In this document: piece after piece, positions 9,022 through 18,384 of the stretch
Position numbering within the stretch: position 1 is the stretch's first letter
Layout: every line of letters begins with the position of its first letter
Assembly: GCF_900119145.1 (NCBI RefSeq)
Contig: NZ_FPIY01000004.1
Span: forward strand, 62,001 to 126,000
Length of the DNA: 64,000 nt
Reading direction: 5' to 3'
Source: Cellulophaga fucicola
GTDB taxonomy: Bacteria; Bacteroidota; Bacteroidia; Flavobacteriales; Flavobacteriaceae
Notes under the pieces: generated by a model
Databases searched by the model: none
Told to the model about the DNA's origin: nothing
Seen by the model: only the letters and a program-made list of their open reading frames with translations
Position numbers and translations under genes: made by a program

Positions 9022-9900
9022 CTAATAATATAAATCGTCTGTCCTAAGATTTAGAAAGCGTTGTGTAGCTAAAAACGTACTTATAAACGAAATTAACACT
9101 CCCAACACAAAAACAGCAGCAAACACCCCCCCTAAAATAAGCGGTTCTTTTAATAATGTTAGTTCTGGGAAAAAATCGTTTATGTAATATATGGCAATTA
9201 CCAAACCTATAATAGCTATTAAAGCACCCAGCATACCCAACTTAATATTAGTCCACAAAAATGGTCTACGTATAAAACGTTTGGTTGCACCAACCATTTG
9301 CATCGTTTTTATAATAAAACGTTTAGAGTATACCGACAAACGTATAGAACTGTTAATTAACAAAAATGCAATAAAAGCAAATACTCCGCTAGCAACCAAG
9401 ATCCACAAACTAATTTTCTTTACGTTATCATTTAACAAAGAAATAAGAGGCTTGTCATAACTAACTTCTTCTACATAATCTTTTGCTTCTATGTTACTTG
9501 CTATTTCTTCAATCTGTTCTGGAGATACAAAATCTGCCTTTAACTGCACATCTATGGAGTTTTTTAGAGGGTTATACCCCAAAAAGTCCATAAAATTTTC
9601 ACCAATAGCTTCCGTATGTTTTTCTGCAGCTTCTTCTTTAGACACAAAAGTTGCTAGCTTGGTATAGTCGGCCATTGCTAAACTTTTTTGCAATTGGTCT
9701 ATTTCTACCTGCTTTGCTTCGTCCTTTAAAAAAACAGAAACTGTAATCTGTTCTTTAAAATGATCTGCCATTTTCTTGGTATTTATAACCAACAAACCTA
9801 GTATACCTAGCAAAAATAACACCAAGGCTATACTAAGTACTACAGAAAAATAAGAGGAAATTAATTTCCTTTTTTGATAACGTTCAAAAGATTTACTCAT
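9022..9900 (-). CDS. ftsX: cell-division ABC transporter permease FtsX
   Basis: 292 residues with four membrane segments (about 20-40, 168-190, 220-240, 262-285) and a periplasmic domain between the first two (KEQITVSVFLKDEAKQVEIDQL onward), the FtsX pattern. The cytoplasmic loop carries KRFIIKTMQMVGATKRFIRRPF, the conserved FtsX segment that contacts FtsE. FtsEX controls peptidoglycan hydrolases at the division site. ftsE is not adjacent, which is usual in Bacteroidota. It begins the operon that continues through uppP and truB. Confidence 0.95.
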   Translation of the reverse strand: MSKSFERYQKRKLISSYFSVVLSIALVLFLLGILGLLVINTKKMADHFKEQITVSVFLKDEAKQVEIDQLQKSLAMADYTKLATFVSKEEAAEKHTEAIGENFMDFLGYNPLKNSIDVQLKADFVSPEQIEEIASNIEAKDYVEEVSYDKPLISLLNDNVKKISLWILVASGVFAFIAFLLINSSIRLSVYSKRFIIKTMQMVGATKRFIRRPFLWTNIKLGMLGALIAIIGLVIAIYYINDFFPELTLLKEPLILGGVFAAVFVLGVLISFISTFLATQRFLNLRTDDLYY

Positions 9901-10009
9901 AACTTATAACAATACGTAAAAATAGTAAAGTAATTTGGAATAATACACTTTCTATTTAGATAGACTTCAAATGCACATCATTAGACTTTCCGCTTTCAAT
10001 GATTAACCT

Positions 10010-10017
10010 TATTTTTG
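10010..10017 (+). promoter_or_regulatory. candidate -7 box of leuS
   Basis: TATTTTTG matches TAnnTTTG and lies 41 bp before the leuS ATG. A TTTC, one base off the -33 TTTG, sits about 19 bp upstream. Confidence 0.45.
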
Positions 10018-10058
10018 CGGCACATTTAACCCTGGACAACGTCTAGAAAGATAAGCAT

Positions 10059-13040
10059 ATGAACTACGATTTTAGTAAAATTGAGGCCAAATGGCAAAAA
10101 TATTGGGCAGAAAACCAAACATTTAAAGCAGAAAATAATTCTGACAAAGAAAAATTTTATGTCTTAGACATGTTCCCTTACCCTTCTGGTGCTGGGTTAC
10201 ACGTTGGTCACCCACTTGGCTATATTGCTAGTGATATTTATGCGCGTTACAAAAGACACCAAGGTTTTAATGTATTACACCCAATGGGGTACGATTCTTT
10301 TGGTTTACCTGCAGAGCAATATGCAATACAAACCGGACAACACCCCGCAATTACAACCAAAACAAACATAAACAGATACAGAGAACAACTAGATAAAATT
10401 GGTTTTTCTTTTGATTGGAGTCGTGAAGTGCGTACTTCTAACCCAGATTATTACAAGTGGACACAGTGGATCTTTATTCAGTTATTTAATTCTTGGTATA
10501 ATAATGACACCAATAAGGCTGAAGACATCTCTACTTTAATTGCTTTATTTGAAAAAGAAGGAAACGCTACTGTAAATGCTATTTCTGATGAAGATATTAT
10601 TGTTTTTACTGCTGATGAATGGAAAGCATTTGACACTAAAAAGCAACAAGAATTACTACTACAATACAGACTAACATACTTAGCAGAAACAGAAGTTAAC
10701 TGGTGTCCGGCTCTTGGTACTGTACTGGCTAATGACGAGATTATAAATGGTGTATCAGAACGTGGTGGACATTCTGTTATTCGTAAAAAAATGACACAAT
10801 GGAGTATGCGTATTTCTGCGTATGCACAACGTTTATTAGATGATTTAAACACAATAGACTGGCCGCAACCTTTAAAAGACTCACAAACCAACTGGATTGG
10901 GAGAAGTCAAGGCGCATCAGTTACTTTTAATGTAAAAGACCATAAAGAGCAAATAGATGTTTTTACTACTCGCCCAGATACTATTTTTGGAGTTAGCTTT
11001 ATGACTCTTGCTCCAGAACACGAGCTAGTAGCAACTATTACTACTCCAGAGCAAAAACAAGAAGTAGAAGCCTACATACAAGCCACTGCAAAACGTAGTG
11101 AGCGCGAGCGTATGGCAGATGTTAAAACTATTTCTGGTGCATTTACGGGTGCTTATGCAGAACACCCTTTTACAAAAGAACCTATTCCTATTTGGATAGG
11201 CGATTACGTATTAGCTGGTTACGGAACTGGTGCTGTTATGGCTGTACCTTGTGGAGATCAACGTGATTATGATTTTGCCAAAAAATTCGACATTGCTATT
11301 CCTAATGTTTTTGAAGGCGTAGATATTTCTGAAGAAGCACACGCAGATAAAGATAAAACTGTAATTGCTAATTCAGACTTTTTAAACGGATTACCGTATA
11401 AAAAAGCAATGAAACTTGCCATCTACGAGCTAGAAAAAATAGGTCACGGTAAAGGAAAAATTAACTACCGCTTGCGCGATGCTGTTTTTAGCAGACAACG
11501 TTACTGGGGAGAACCTTTTCCTGTGTATTATCTAGACGGAATGCCACAAATGATAGATGCCAAGCATTTACCTATTACATTACCAGAGGTAGAAAAATAT
11601 TTACCAACCGAAACTGGCGAGCCACCACTAGGTAATGCTAACGTTTGGGCTTGGTGTACCAAAGAAAATAAAGTTGTAGACAATAGCAAAATAAACAATG
11701 AAACTATATTTCCATTAGAGTTAAATACAATGCCAGGTTGGGCAGGTAGTAGCTTCTACTTTAACCGTTATATGGATCCTAATAATACAGATGCCATATT
11801 TTCTGATGATGCAATTAACTACTGGCAAGATGTAGATTTATACATTGGTGGTAGTGAGCACGCAACTGGTCACTTATTATATGCACGTTTTTGGCAGAAA
11901 TTTTTGTTTGATAAAGGTGTAGTTCCTAAAAATGAGTTTGCTAAAAAACTTATTAATCAAGGAATGATTACAGGTACTAGTGCTTTTGTCGGGAGAATTG
12001 ATGGTTTCCAATACGAGAGAGGAAAATGGGGTACAGAAGGATATTACGGAGGAACCTATAACGTAAATTCTAATATTTATATCTCTGCTGGTCGTTCCAA
12101 TGATCAAGAATTACTAAAAGATTTATTAAAAGCAAATAAACCTGAAACAGATAATGCAATCAAAGCCTATAACGAAATAATAAATGATATAGAAAACTTC
12201 AAGATAAGTATTCGTCAAGGAGTTCACGCAGATGTTTCTTTTGTAAATGCTTCTGATGAATTAGATATTGAAGCTTTTAAAAACTGGAGAGAAGAATATA
12301 AAGGCGCTGAATTTATTACTGAAGAAAATGGCACTTTTAAAGTTTCTCGTGAGGTAGAAAAAATGTCTAAATCCAAATACAATGTGGTTAGTCCAGATAG
12401 TATTTGTGAGGAATATGGCGCAGACAGTTTGCGTTTGTACGAGATGTTTTTAGGCCCACTAGAACAATCTAAACCTTGGAACACTGCTGGTATTACAGGT
12501 ACGCACGGTTTCTTAAAAAAATTATGGCGTTTATATTTAGATGATAATGGCGCTAAATTTACAGATGCCACACCAACAAAAGACAATTTAAAAACATTAC
12601 ACAAAACCATTAAAAAGGTTGCAGAAGATATAGAGAACTTTTCTTTTAATACATCTGTATCTACATTTATGATTTGCGTAAACGAGTTGTCTAGTCAAAA
12701 ATGTACTAGCAAAGAAATTTTAGAAGCCTTAGCTATTTTAGTTTCTCCTTATGCGCCACACATAGCTGAAGAGTTATGGGAACAATTAGGACACAACACT
12801 TCTATTGCTACAGCTCCTTTTCCAAAGTTTGATGCATCACACCTTGTAGAAAGCAGTAAAGAATATCCTGTTTCTTTTAATGGTAAAATGCGATTTAAAC
12901 TAGAGTTACCTTTAGACTTATCTAAAGATGAAATTGAAGCTACAGTAATGGCTCACGAAAAAACTATTGCTCAATTACAAGGTCGTGAACCTAAAAAAGT
13001 TATTGTTGTTCCTGGAAAAATCATAAATATTGTAGGGTAA
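10059..13040 (+). CDS. leuS: leucine--tRNA ligase
   Basis: 993 residues, class I synthetase. The HIGH motif is HVGH at residues 48-51 in PYPSGAGLHVGHPLGY, and KMSKSKYNVV lies near residue 768. The editing (CP1) domain has TTRPDTIFGVSFMTLAPEH and GTGAVMAVPCGDQRDYDFA with the conserved editing Asp. There is an extra segment near residues 155-205 (EDISTLIALFEKEGNATVNAIS) that I recognise from Bacteroidota LeuRS, which makes this enzyme longer than the usual 860 residues. It ends in a GREPKKVIVVPGKIINIVG C-terminal domain. Monocistronic, with a strong terminator 30 bp downstream. Confidence 0.98.
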   Translation: MNYDFSKIEAKWQKYWAENQTFKAENNSDKEKFYVLDMFPYPSGAGLHVGHPLGYIASDIYARYKRHQGFNVLHPMGYDSFGLPAEQYAIQTGQHPAITTKTNINRYREQLDKIGFSFDWSREVRTSNPDYYKWTQWIFIQLFNSWYNNDTNKAEDISTLIALFEKEGNATVNAISDEDIIVFTADEWKAFDTKKQQELLLQYRLTYLAETEVNWCPALGTVLANDEIINGVSERGGHSVIRKKMTQWSMRISAYAQRLLDDLNTIDWPQPLKDSQTNWIGRSQGASVTFNVKDHKEQIDVFTTRPDTIFGVSFMTLAPEHELVATITTPEQKQEVEAYIQATAKRSERERMADVKTISGAFTGAYAEHPFTKEPIPIWIGDYVLAGYGTGAVMAVPCGDQRDYDFAKKFDIAIPNVFEGVDISEEAHADKDKTVIANSDFLNGLPYKKAMKLAIYELEKIGHGKGKINYRLRDAVFSRQRYWGEPFPVYYLDGMPQMIDAKHLPITLPEVEKYLPTETGEPPLGNANVWAWCTKENKVVDNSKINNETIFPLELNTMPGWAGSSFYFNRYMDPNNTDAIFSDDAINYWQDVDLYIGGSEHATGHLLYARFWQKFLFDKGVVPKNEFAKKLINQGMITGTSAFVGRIDGFQYERGKWGTEGYYGGTYNVNSNIYISAGRSNDQELLKDLLKANKPETDNAIKAYNEIINDIENFKISIRQGVHADVSFVNASDELDIEAFKNWREEYKGAEFITEENGTFKVSREVEKMSKSKYNVVSPDSICEEYGADSLRLYEMFLGPLEQSKPWNTAGITGTHGFLKKLWRLYLDDNGAKFTDATPTKDNLKTLHKTIKKVAEDIENFSFNTSVSTFMICVNELSSQKCTSKEILEALAILVSPYAPHIAEELWEQLGHNTSIATAPFPKFDASHLVESSKEYPVSFNGKMRFKLELPLDLSKDEIEATVMAHEKTIAQLQGREPKKVIVVPGKIINIVG

Positions 13041-13069
13041 CAACCTCAATAATCATATTTATTTTAACT

Positions 13070-13098
13070 ACACCCCTATTTTTTTAGGGGTGTTTTTG
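13070..13098 (+). terminator. rho-independent terminator after leuS
   Basis: Stem ACACCCCTA (13070-13078) with TAGGGGTGT (13085-13093), T-rich 6-nt loop, followed by TTTTTG. Confidence 0.85.
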
Positions 13099-13203
13099 TT
13101 TAAAAACGATATTCTTAATCCACACCCCCTACTTTTATCAATTATTCAGCTATTATTTTTTGTAATTAATTTAATTTAGCACCAAAATCTAAAATAGTTA
13201 ATT

Positions 13204-14304
13204 ATGATTGTTGGTATTCCTCAAGAAATTAAAAATAACGAAAGCCGAGTTGGTATGACACCAGGTGGGGTTTTTGAATTGACAAAAAATAACCATACTG
13301 TTTATGTACAGTCTGGAGCTGGTTTAGGCAGTGGTTTTAGCAATGAAGATTACCAGCAAGCTGGCGCAGCTATTTTAGACACTATTGCACAGGTTTACGC
13401 AATGAGTGATATGATTGTTAAGGTGAAAGAACCTATTGCAGAGGAATACAACCTTATTAAAGAAGGACAAATTTTATTTACATATTTTCATTTTGCATCT
13501 AGTGAAGCACTAACCAAAGCAATGATTAAACAAAAGGCTATTTGTATTGCTTATGAAACGGTTGAAGATGAAGAAGGAACTTTACCATTACTAACTCCAA
13601 TGTCCGAAGTTGCCGGTAGAATGGCTATTCAACAAGGCGCAAAATACCTAGAGAAACCCGTAAAAGGCAGAGGTGTACTTTTAGGTGGTGTTCCTGGTGT
13701 TGCTCCAGGTAAAGTTCTAGTTCTAGGTGCTGGTGTAGTGGGTGTACAAGCTGCTAAAATGGCAGCTGGTTTGGGCGCACACGTAACCATACTAGATGTA
13801 AATATGAAACGCTTGCGCTATGTTAACGATGTTATGCCACCACACGTAACAACAGAATTTTCTAACGAGTTTAATATTAGAAAACACATTAAAACACACG
13901 ACCTTATTATTGGTGGTGTACTTTTAAAAGGCGCTAAAGCTCCTAACCTTATTACAAGAGATATGTTAAAGGAGATGAAACCAGGAACCGTAATTGTAGA
14001 TGTTGCCGTAGACCAAGGTGGTTGCGTAGAGACAACAAAGCCAACTACACACGAAGATCCTATTTATATTATAGATGACGTTGTACATTATTCTGTAGCA
14101 AATATGCCAGGTGCTGTACCATATACATCTACAATGGCATTAACCAATGTTACACTACCATACACTTTAAAACTAGCAAATTTAGGATGGGAAGCAGCTT
14201 GCAAAAAAGATGCTTCTTTACAAAAAGGATTAAATATAGTAGCCGGAAAAGTAGTTTATAACGAAATACTAGAAGCTTTTGGCTGGGAAGATGTCCTTGC
14301 ATAA
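13204..14304 (+). CDS. ald: alanine dehydrogenase
   Basis: 366 residues. Signature segments are MIVGIPQEIKNNESRVGMTP (N-terminal substrate domain), the FTYFHFAS segment with the catalytic His, YETVEDEEGTLPLLTPMSEVAGRMA, and the NAD-binding loop GAGVVGVQAAKMAAGLGA with DVN after it. It interconverts alanine and pyruvate plus ammonia with NAD. Length is normal. Ten residues LLGGVPGVAP before the Rossmann loop match the family. It has its own promoter region of 163 bp after the leuS terminator and its own terminator, so it is probably monocistronic. Confidence 0.96.
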   Translation: MIVGIPQEIKNNESRVGMTPGGVFELTKNNHTVYVQSGAGLGSGFSNEDYQQAGAAILDTIAQVYAMSDMIVKVKEPIAEEYNLIKEGQILFTYFHFASSEALTKAMIKQKAICIAYETVEDEEGTLPLLTPMSEVAGRMAIQQGAKYLEKPVKGRGVLLGGVPGVAPGKVLVLGAGVVGVQAAKMAAGLGAHVTILDVNMKRLRYVNDVMPPHVTTEFSNEFNIRKHIKTHDLIIGGVLLKGAKAPNLITRDMLKEMKPGTVIVDVAVDQGGCVETTKPTTHEDPIYIIDDVVHYSVANMPGAVPYTSTMALTNVTLPYTLKLANLGWEAACKKDASLQKGLNIVAGKVVYNEILEAFGWEDVLA

Positions 14305-14330
14305 GTACTAAGAACTGTCAGTAAATTAAA

Positions 14331-14355
14331 CCTCACCAAATTTGGCGAGGTTTTT
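14331..14355 (+). terminator. rho-independent terminator after ald
   Basis: CCTCACCAAA (14331-14340) directly faces TTTGGCGAGG (14341-14350) with one A/C mismatch, followed by five T. Confidence 0.85.
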
Positions 14356-14396
14356 GCTTTTTAATTGTTATATTTATTTTTTTTAAAACACAAACT

Positions 14397-15095
14397 ATGT
14401 ATACATATTATATTATTATTGGTGCAGTTGCTTTAGTTAGCTGGCTTGTTAGTAACAGATTAAAAAGCAAATTTGAAAAATACTCTAAAATACAATTGCG
14501 CAACGGAATGAGTGGCGCAGAAATAGCTGAAAAAATGCTAGCTGATAATGGTATTAGAGACGTACAAGTAATTTCTACTCCAGGTAGACTTACAGACCAT
14601 TATAACCCTGCAAACAAAACCGTGAACCTTAGCGAGAGTGTTTACAGCCAACGTAACGCTGCTGCAGCTGCGGTTGCTGCTCACGAATGTGGACATGCTG
14701 TACAACACGCTACCGCATACCAATGGTTAACAATGCGTTCTAAATTAGTACCTATTGTTAGTGTAACATCTAGTATGTCTCAATGGGTAGTTTATGGTGG
14801 CGTTATTTTAATGGCAGTATCTGGTATTGCCAGTAGTCTTGGATTTTATGTTGCTGTTGCCGGTTTAGTTATGATGGGCTTTGCTACATTATTTAGTTTT
14901 GTAACACTACCTGTAGAATACGATGCTAGTAACCGCGCCTTAGCTTGGTTAAAAAATAAAAATATGCTTAGCCAAGAAGAATACGCAGGCGCAGAAGATG
15001 CTTTAAAATGGGCTGCTAGAACTTATTTAGTTGCCGCTTTAGGTGCATTAGCGTCTCTAGTATACTGGGCATACCGAGTATTTGCAAGAGATTAA
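14397..15095 (+). CDS. zinc metallopeptidase, YugP-like family
   Basis: 232 residues. An N-terminal membrane segment (about 4-20), the zinc motif HECGH at residues 96-100 inside AAAVAAHECGHAVQHA, then two membrane helices (about 128-146 and 150-172), and the third-ligand region LPVEYDASNRALAWL. This is the layout of the membrane-bound neutral zinc metallopeptidase family typified by B. subtilis YugP. Its substrates are unknown. It stands between two terminators and is probably transcribed alone. Confidence 0.9.
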   Translation: MYTYYIIIGAVALVSWLVSNRLKSKFEKYSKIQLRNGMSGAEIAEKMLADNGIRDVQVISTPGRLTDHYNPANKTVNLSESVYSQRNAAAAAVAAHECGHAVQHATAYQWLTMRSKLVPIVSVTSSMSQWVVYGGVILMAVSGIASSLGFYVAVAGLVMMGFATLFSFVTLPVEYDASNRALAWLKNKNMLSQEEYAGAEDALKWAARTYLVAALGALASLVYWAYRVFARD

Positions 15096-15118
15096 TTTTA
15101 TAAAAAAACACAAAAAGC

Positions 15119-15148
15119 AAAAGGGTGTCTACTAGTAGACACCCTTTT
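15119..15148. terminator. bidirectional terminator
   Basis: A perfect palindrome with arms AAAAGGGTGTCTACT and AGTAGACACCCTTTT, flanked by A and T runs. It can end both the zinc peptidase transcript and the converging copper operon. Confidence 0.88.
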
Positions 15149-15238
15149 TTATTGGACATAATGCTGTTCTAAAAAATTCCCCCAAACCTTTAGAACCAAC
15201 CTTCATAAGAATTGTTCATTACGCCCAACTATACTTTG

Positions 15239-16219
15239 CTATATATTGATATTTAAATACAAAGAAAACCTGTTTTTAACCTCAACTTTTCCTGCATTTA
15301 AATTCTGCTGTATTGGCAACATACTAGTAACACCTAAAGAATATTTATTATAACTAGCCTCTAGACCCACCTTGCCAAAAAACACATCGCCACCCGTATT
15401 AAGCACCGTTAAACTATAAGACTCATCTTTGCTATAATTTTCGCCACCAACACCTACAACAGGTGTTAATGCAAAAGCATCTGTTATGTAATACGTTTTA
15501 TAGGTATTTACGCCATAGTTTAATTGGTTTCCGAATTGGTAGTCTTTAGAGTTTTTGCTTTTAAAAGTATAATTTAACATTGCAGAGACACCCCAGTTGT
15601 TATGAGAAAGTCCATAATTTACAGCTGTAATATAATCCCAACTTCCTGTTCCTAGTTGAAAACTGGTGTTTACACTACCTGTATTATTAGCCCTATCAAA
15701 ACTACCTGTTGGTATTTTTACACCGCCACCAACTTGTAAAGAGTGTTGTGGCCCAACAACCATAATACTATCTTGCTTTGCTAAAATTTTATAAAACCCT
15801 AAAACGGTAATATCTCCTAATCCACTTATATCTTGCGTAGACTTATCTGCAAATTCTCTATTATGAAAATGATAAGGCACAATTGCATTTATTAAAAAAC
15901 GCTTACTAACCGGCACTCTACCCCAAGTTTGTAGTGTGTTAAAGTTTTCATCTATCCAAGGTGAATCGTTAAAAATACCGTCTCTAGATTTATAACTCTG
16001 AGATATGTAGCGTACTCCAGCAAAGTTGGTGTCTAAACCAGTACCAAACCCCATACTACCACCATTACCACTACAACCACAAGTATCGCAAAAATCATCA
16101 AAAACATAATGTTTTGCAGTTGTTACTGTTGTTTGCAAACTATCGTTTGACTCCGTTTTATGCATTGCAAACGCATTACAAAGACCAAAAAGGCATCCTA
16201 TTATTATTAAATTTTTCAT
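15239..16219 (-). CDS. outer-membrane beta-barrel protein of the MbnP/MbnH locus
   Basis: 326 residues with a signal peptide (1-18). Mature N-terminus has a Cys cluster FCDTCGCSGNGGSMGFGTG, then alternating amphipathic strands and a last strand NRFSLYLNINI, fitting an outer-membrane barrel. Proteins of this kind are seen downstream of MbnP and MbnH genes in Bacteroidota. The Cys cluster could bind copper near the cell surface; that is inference. The start codon is 3 bp after the MbnH-like gene's stop, so the two are cotranscribed. Transport substrate unproven. Confidence 0.7.
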   Translation of the reverse strand: MKNLIIIGCLFGLCNAFAMHKTESNDSLQTTVTTAKHYVFDDFCDTCGCSGNGGSMGFGTGLDTNFAGVRYISQSYKSRDGIFNDSPWIDENFNTLQTWGRVPVSKRFLINAIVPYHFHNREFADKSTQDISGLGDITVLGFYKILAKQDSIMVVGPQHSLQVGGGVKIPTGSFDRANNTGSVNTSFQLGTGSWDYITAVNYGLSHNNWGVSAMLNYTFKSKNSKDYQFGNQLNYGVNTYKTYYITDAFALTPVVGVGGENYSKDESYSLTVLNTGGDVFFGKVGLEASYNKYSLGVTSMLPIQQNLNAGKVEVKNRFSLYLNINI

Positions 16220-16222
16220 ATT

Positions 16223-17254
16223 CTATTTCTCTGAAAATCTGTCGTCCTCTAAAAAGGTATTATCTGTTAAGGTGTTTAAAAAAGCAATAAGCACAGTCCG
16301 TTCTTGCTCGGTAGTAGGTATCCCCAAACTACCATTGTTATGCAATAAAGGATCTAGTGTATTAGAATCTACCACACCACTATTATAAAATGCCAAAACA
16401 GCTTCTAACGAGCCAAAACGCCCATCATGCATATAAGGCGCTGTAACTGCAATGTTTCTTAAACTTGGCACTTTAAATTTGTAATTATCTGCCTCAAAAC
16501 CTGTTACCTTACTTCTACCTAAATCGTTTAATTTAGGATTAGGCTGTAGGCCGTTGTTTCTAAAACTACCATCAGAAAATAATGCTGTTGCGTGGCAGCT
16601 AGCACATTTTTGTTCAAAAATTGCTAAACCTTGTTGCTCATCTTCCGTTAGTTGCTCTTCGTTTCTTATGTATTTATCATACTTAGCATCTGCAGAAACC
16701 ATTGTTACCATAAACTGTGATAATGCTAATAAAAAGTTCTCGGAGTTTACTTCTCCATCATCAAAAGCATCAGCAAAAAGAGCTTTATAACCTGCTTTAT
16801 TTTTCAACTTTTCTATAACACTTTCCAAGGTTTCATTCATCTCTACCTCGGTTGTAATCGGAATTATAGGAAAAAGATCTAAATGACCTGTTGCACCATC
16901 CCAAGCAAAATTTTCTAAAAAAGCCATATTTTGCACAGGCGGTGTATTTCTTGTCCCTTCCAAATCGTTTACGCCATGGCTAAATGTATGTCCGTGATGT
17001 GTAAATGCATATTTTTGCTCGTGACACGTACCACAAGAAACTGTTCCTGTAGAAGACACTGCGCCCTCATAAAACAGTTTACGTCCTAGTTCTATACCGT
17101 TTTTGGTTAATGGGTTGTTTGTTAAATTATATGTTACCTCCGGAAAATGCGCAGGAACCTCTAATTCTACCAAAACATTGGTATACCCATCATCGTCATT
17201 ATTTTGACACCCAATAAGGGTTAAGATCATTAAAAATAAAATACTTCTCCTCAT
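16223..17254 (-). CDS. di-heme cytochrome c peroxidase/MauG family lipoprotein, MbnH-like
   Basis: About 343 residues from the ATG at 17254, chosen because it gives a clean lipoprotein signal MRRSILFLMILTLIGC; an in-frame upstream ATG at 17305 would add 17 residues. Two c-type haem motifs are visible, CGTCH and CASCH, each with the MauG/CcpA context (SCGTCHEQKYAFT and CASCHATALFSDG...N). Also present are FKVPSLRNIAVTAPYMHDGRF and the C-terminal GIPTTEQERTVLIAFLNTL. In methanotrophs MbnH oxidises a Trp of its partner MbnP to kynurenine to build a copper site. The gene directly upstream here encodes an MbnP-like protein, supporting that role over peroxide removal. Confidence 0.85.
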   Translation of the reverse strand: MRRSILFLMILTLIGCQNNDDDGYTNVLVELEVPAHFPEVTYNLTNNPLTKNGIELGRKLFYEGAVSSTGTVSCGTCHEQKYAFTHHGHTFSHGVNDLEGTRNTPPVQNMAFLENFAWDGATGHLDLFPIIPITTEVEMNETLESVIEKLKNKAGYKALFADAFDDGEVNSENFLLALSQFMVTMVSADAKYDKYIRNEEQLTEDEQQGLAIFEQKCASCHATALFSDGSFRNNGLQPNPKLNDLGRSKVTGFEADNYKFKVPSLRNIAVTAPYMHDGRFGSLEAVLAFYNSGVVDSNTLDPLLHNNGSLGIPTTEQERTVLIAFLNTLTDNTFLEDDRFSEK

Positions 17255-17326
17255 ACCAACTACATAAAAACAATAGTACTTAAGGTGCTGCAATATAAAA
17301 AGCACAACACCTTAAACACCTACTGT

Positions 17327-18157
17327 TTAGTGACTACTATTGCCTGCTTCGTTATTATGCACGTGATCTACAGCAAAAACTAACGGTACGTTAGTTGCTA
17401 CTTTAACAGCACCTTCACCACCCATAATTGCATTGCCATACGCCTCTAAACTTACAGCCTCTGAAGCCGTTAAAAGTGCGCTTGCATCTGTAGTAACGTG
17501 TACTTCTGGAGCCATATCTTCGTTTACAATTATTGCAGAACCAGATGGTACATTTATAGTTGTTTCTGTATAGTTAGTAACCTCATCACTAGCTCTACCT
17601 AAATGTACTTTGTAAGCCTCATCTGTAATAGTTGCAGAAGTATAAGTACCTTCAAAATTTATGTATTTGTATCCTGCAGCCCAAGACCAAGTCATATCGT
17701 ACTCCTGTGCAGCATCCCAAAAATCACCTGCTCCACTTAAACCTTGATCGTATTTTTCTTTATCTACACCAACACCAAATTTAATAGCTGTATATTTCCC
17801 TGCTGGCACATCGTTTAAAACAATAGATGTATTATCTGCCAAAGCATCATTACTATCTTCACTAATAATAAAGTAGCTATTCTCTTTTGGGTATGTATAT
17901 TCCATACCATCTTCATCTATTAAAACAATATTACTTACTATGTAGTTAAAGCGTGTTACGGTTAAAGCTTCACCGTTTGTGTTAGCCGTGTTAGCGTTTC
18001 CTATTGTCAACTCGTTTCCTGCAAAATTGCTATCAAACTCTATAGTTACCATTCCTGGGTTTACATTATCCATTTCCCCATCATCATCAGACGAACAAGA
18101 TGCTAATGCTATTAAACTAAAACTTACTAGTATCGATTTTAAAATATTTGTTTTCAT
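17327..18157 (-). CDS. MbnP family copper-binding lipoprotein
   Basis: 276 residues with a lipobox IALASC followed by SSDDDGE. The MbnP core is recognisable: FDSNFAGNELTIG, LTVTRFNYIVSNIVLIDEDG, LNDVPAGKYTAIKFGVGVD, then MTWSWAAGYKYINFEG, whose Trp residues correspond to the site modified in MbnP. A His-rich tail (AVDHVHNNE) is present. The protein is expected on the outer face of a membrane, receiving Cu(I) after modification by the diheme enzyme encoded 72 bp downstream. Gene order MbnP, MbnH, barrel protein makes a three-gene operon. Copper binding is inferred from family, not seen. Confidence 0.85.
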   Translation of the reverse strand: MKTNILKSILVSFSLIALASCSSDDDGEMDNVNPGMVTIEFDSNFAGNELTIGNANTANTNGEALTVTRFNYIVSNIVLIDEDGMEYTYPKENSYFIISEDSNDALADNTSIVLNDVPAGKYTAIKFGVGVDKEKYDQGLSGAGDFWDAAQEYDMTWSWAAGYKYINFEGTYTSATITDEAYKVHLGRASDEVTNYTETTINVPSGSAIIVNEDMAPEVHVTTDASALLTASEAVSLEAYGNAIMGGEGAVKVATNVPLVFAVDHVHNNEAGNSSH

Positions 18158-18204
18158 TCTATTCTTTAATATGTCCTTAATTCCTTTTTATACTATTATT
18201 TTAG

Positions 18205-18236
18205 TTTACAGACGTATGTATACAACTACAGATACA
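18205..18236. promoter_or_regulatory. direct repeats upstream of MbnP operon
   Basis: TACAGA occurs at 18207-18212 and again at 18227-18232, exactly 20 bp (two helical turns) apart, each followed by a GTATG/TACAT-type tail. The position, 50-80 bp upstream of the MbnP start codon, fits an activator or repressor site. No match to a named motif is claimed. Confidence 0.3.
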
Positions 18237-18384
18237 TCTTTATAAAAAAGAAGTATTAGCGCATACTATTTATACTGTAAACAAGATGTGTTTGTAAGCT
18301 TTTAGATTGATAAAAAACCATACTACTATATAGACTTTACAAAAGATTGAAAAGTCGCAAATAGAAAAAGCTTACCTAAAATAA

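Noticed and set aside
10189-12610. Open frames on both strands inside leuS
   Set aside because: All lie within the conserved synthetase and show no protein features of their own.
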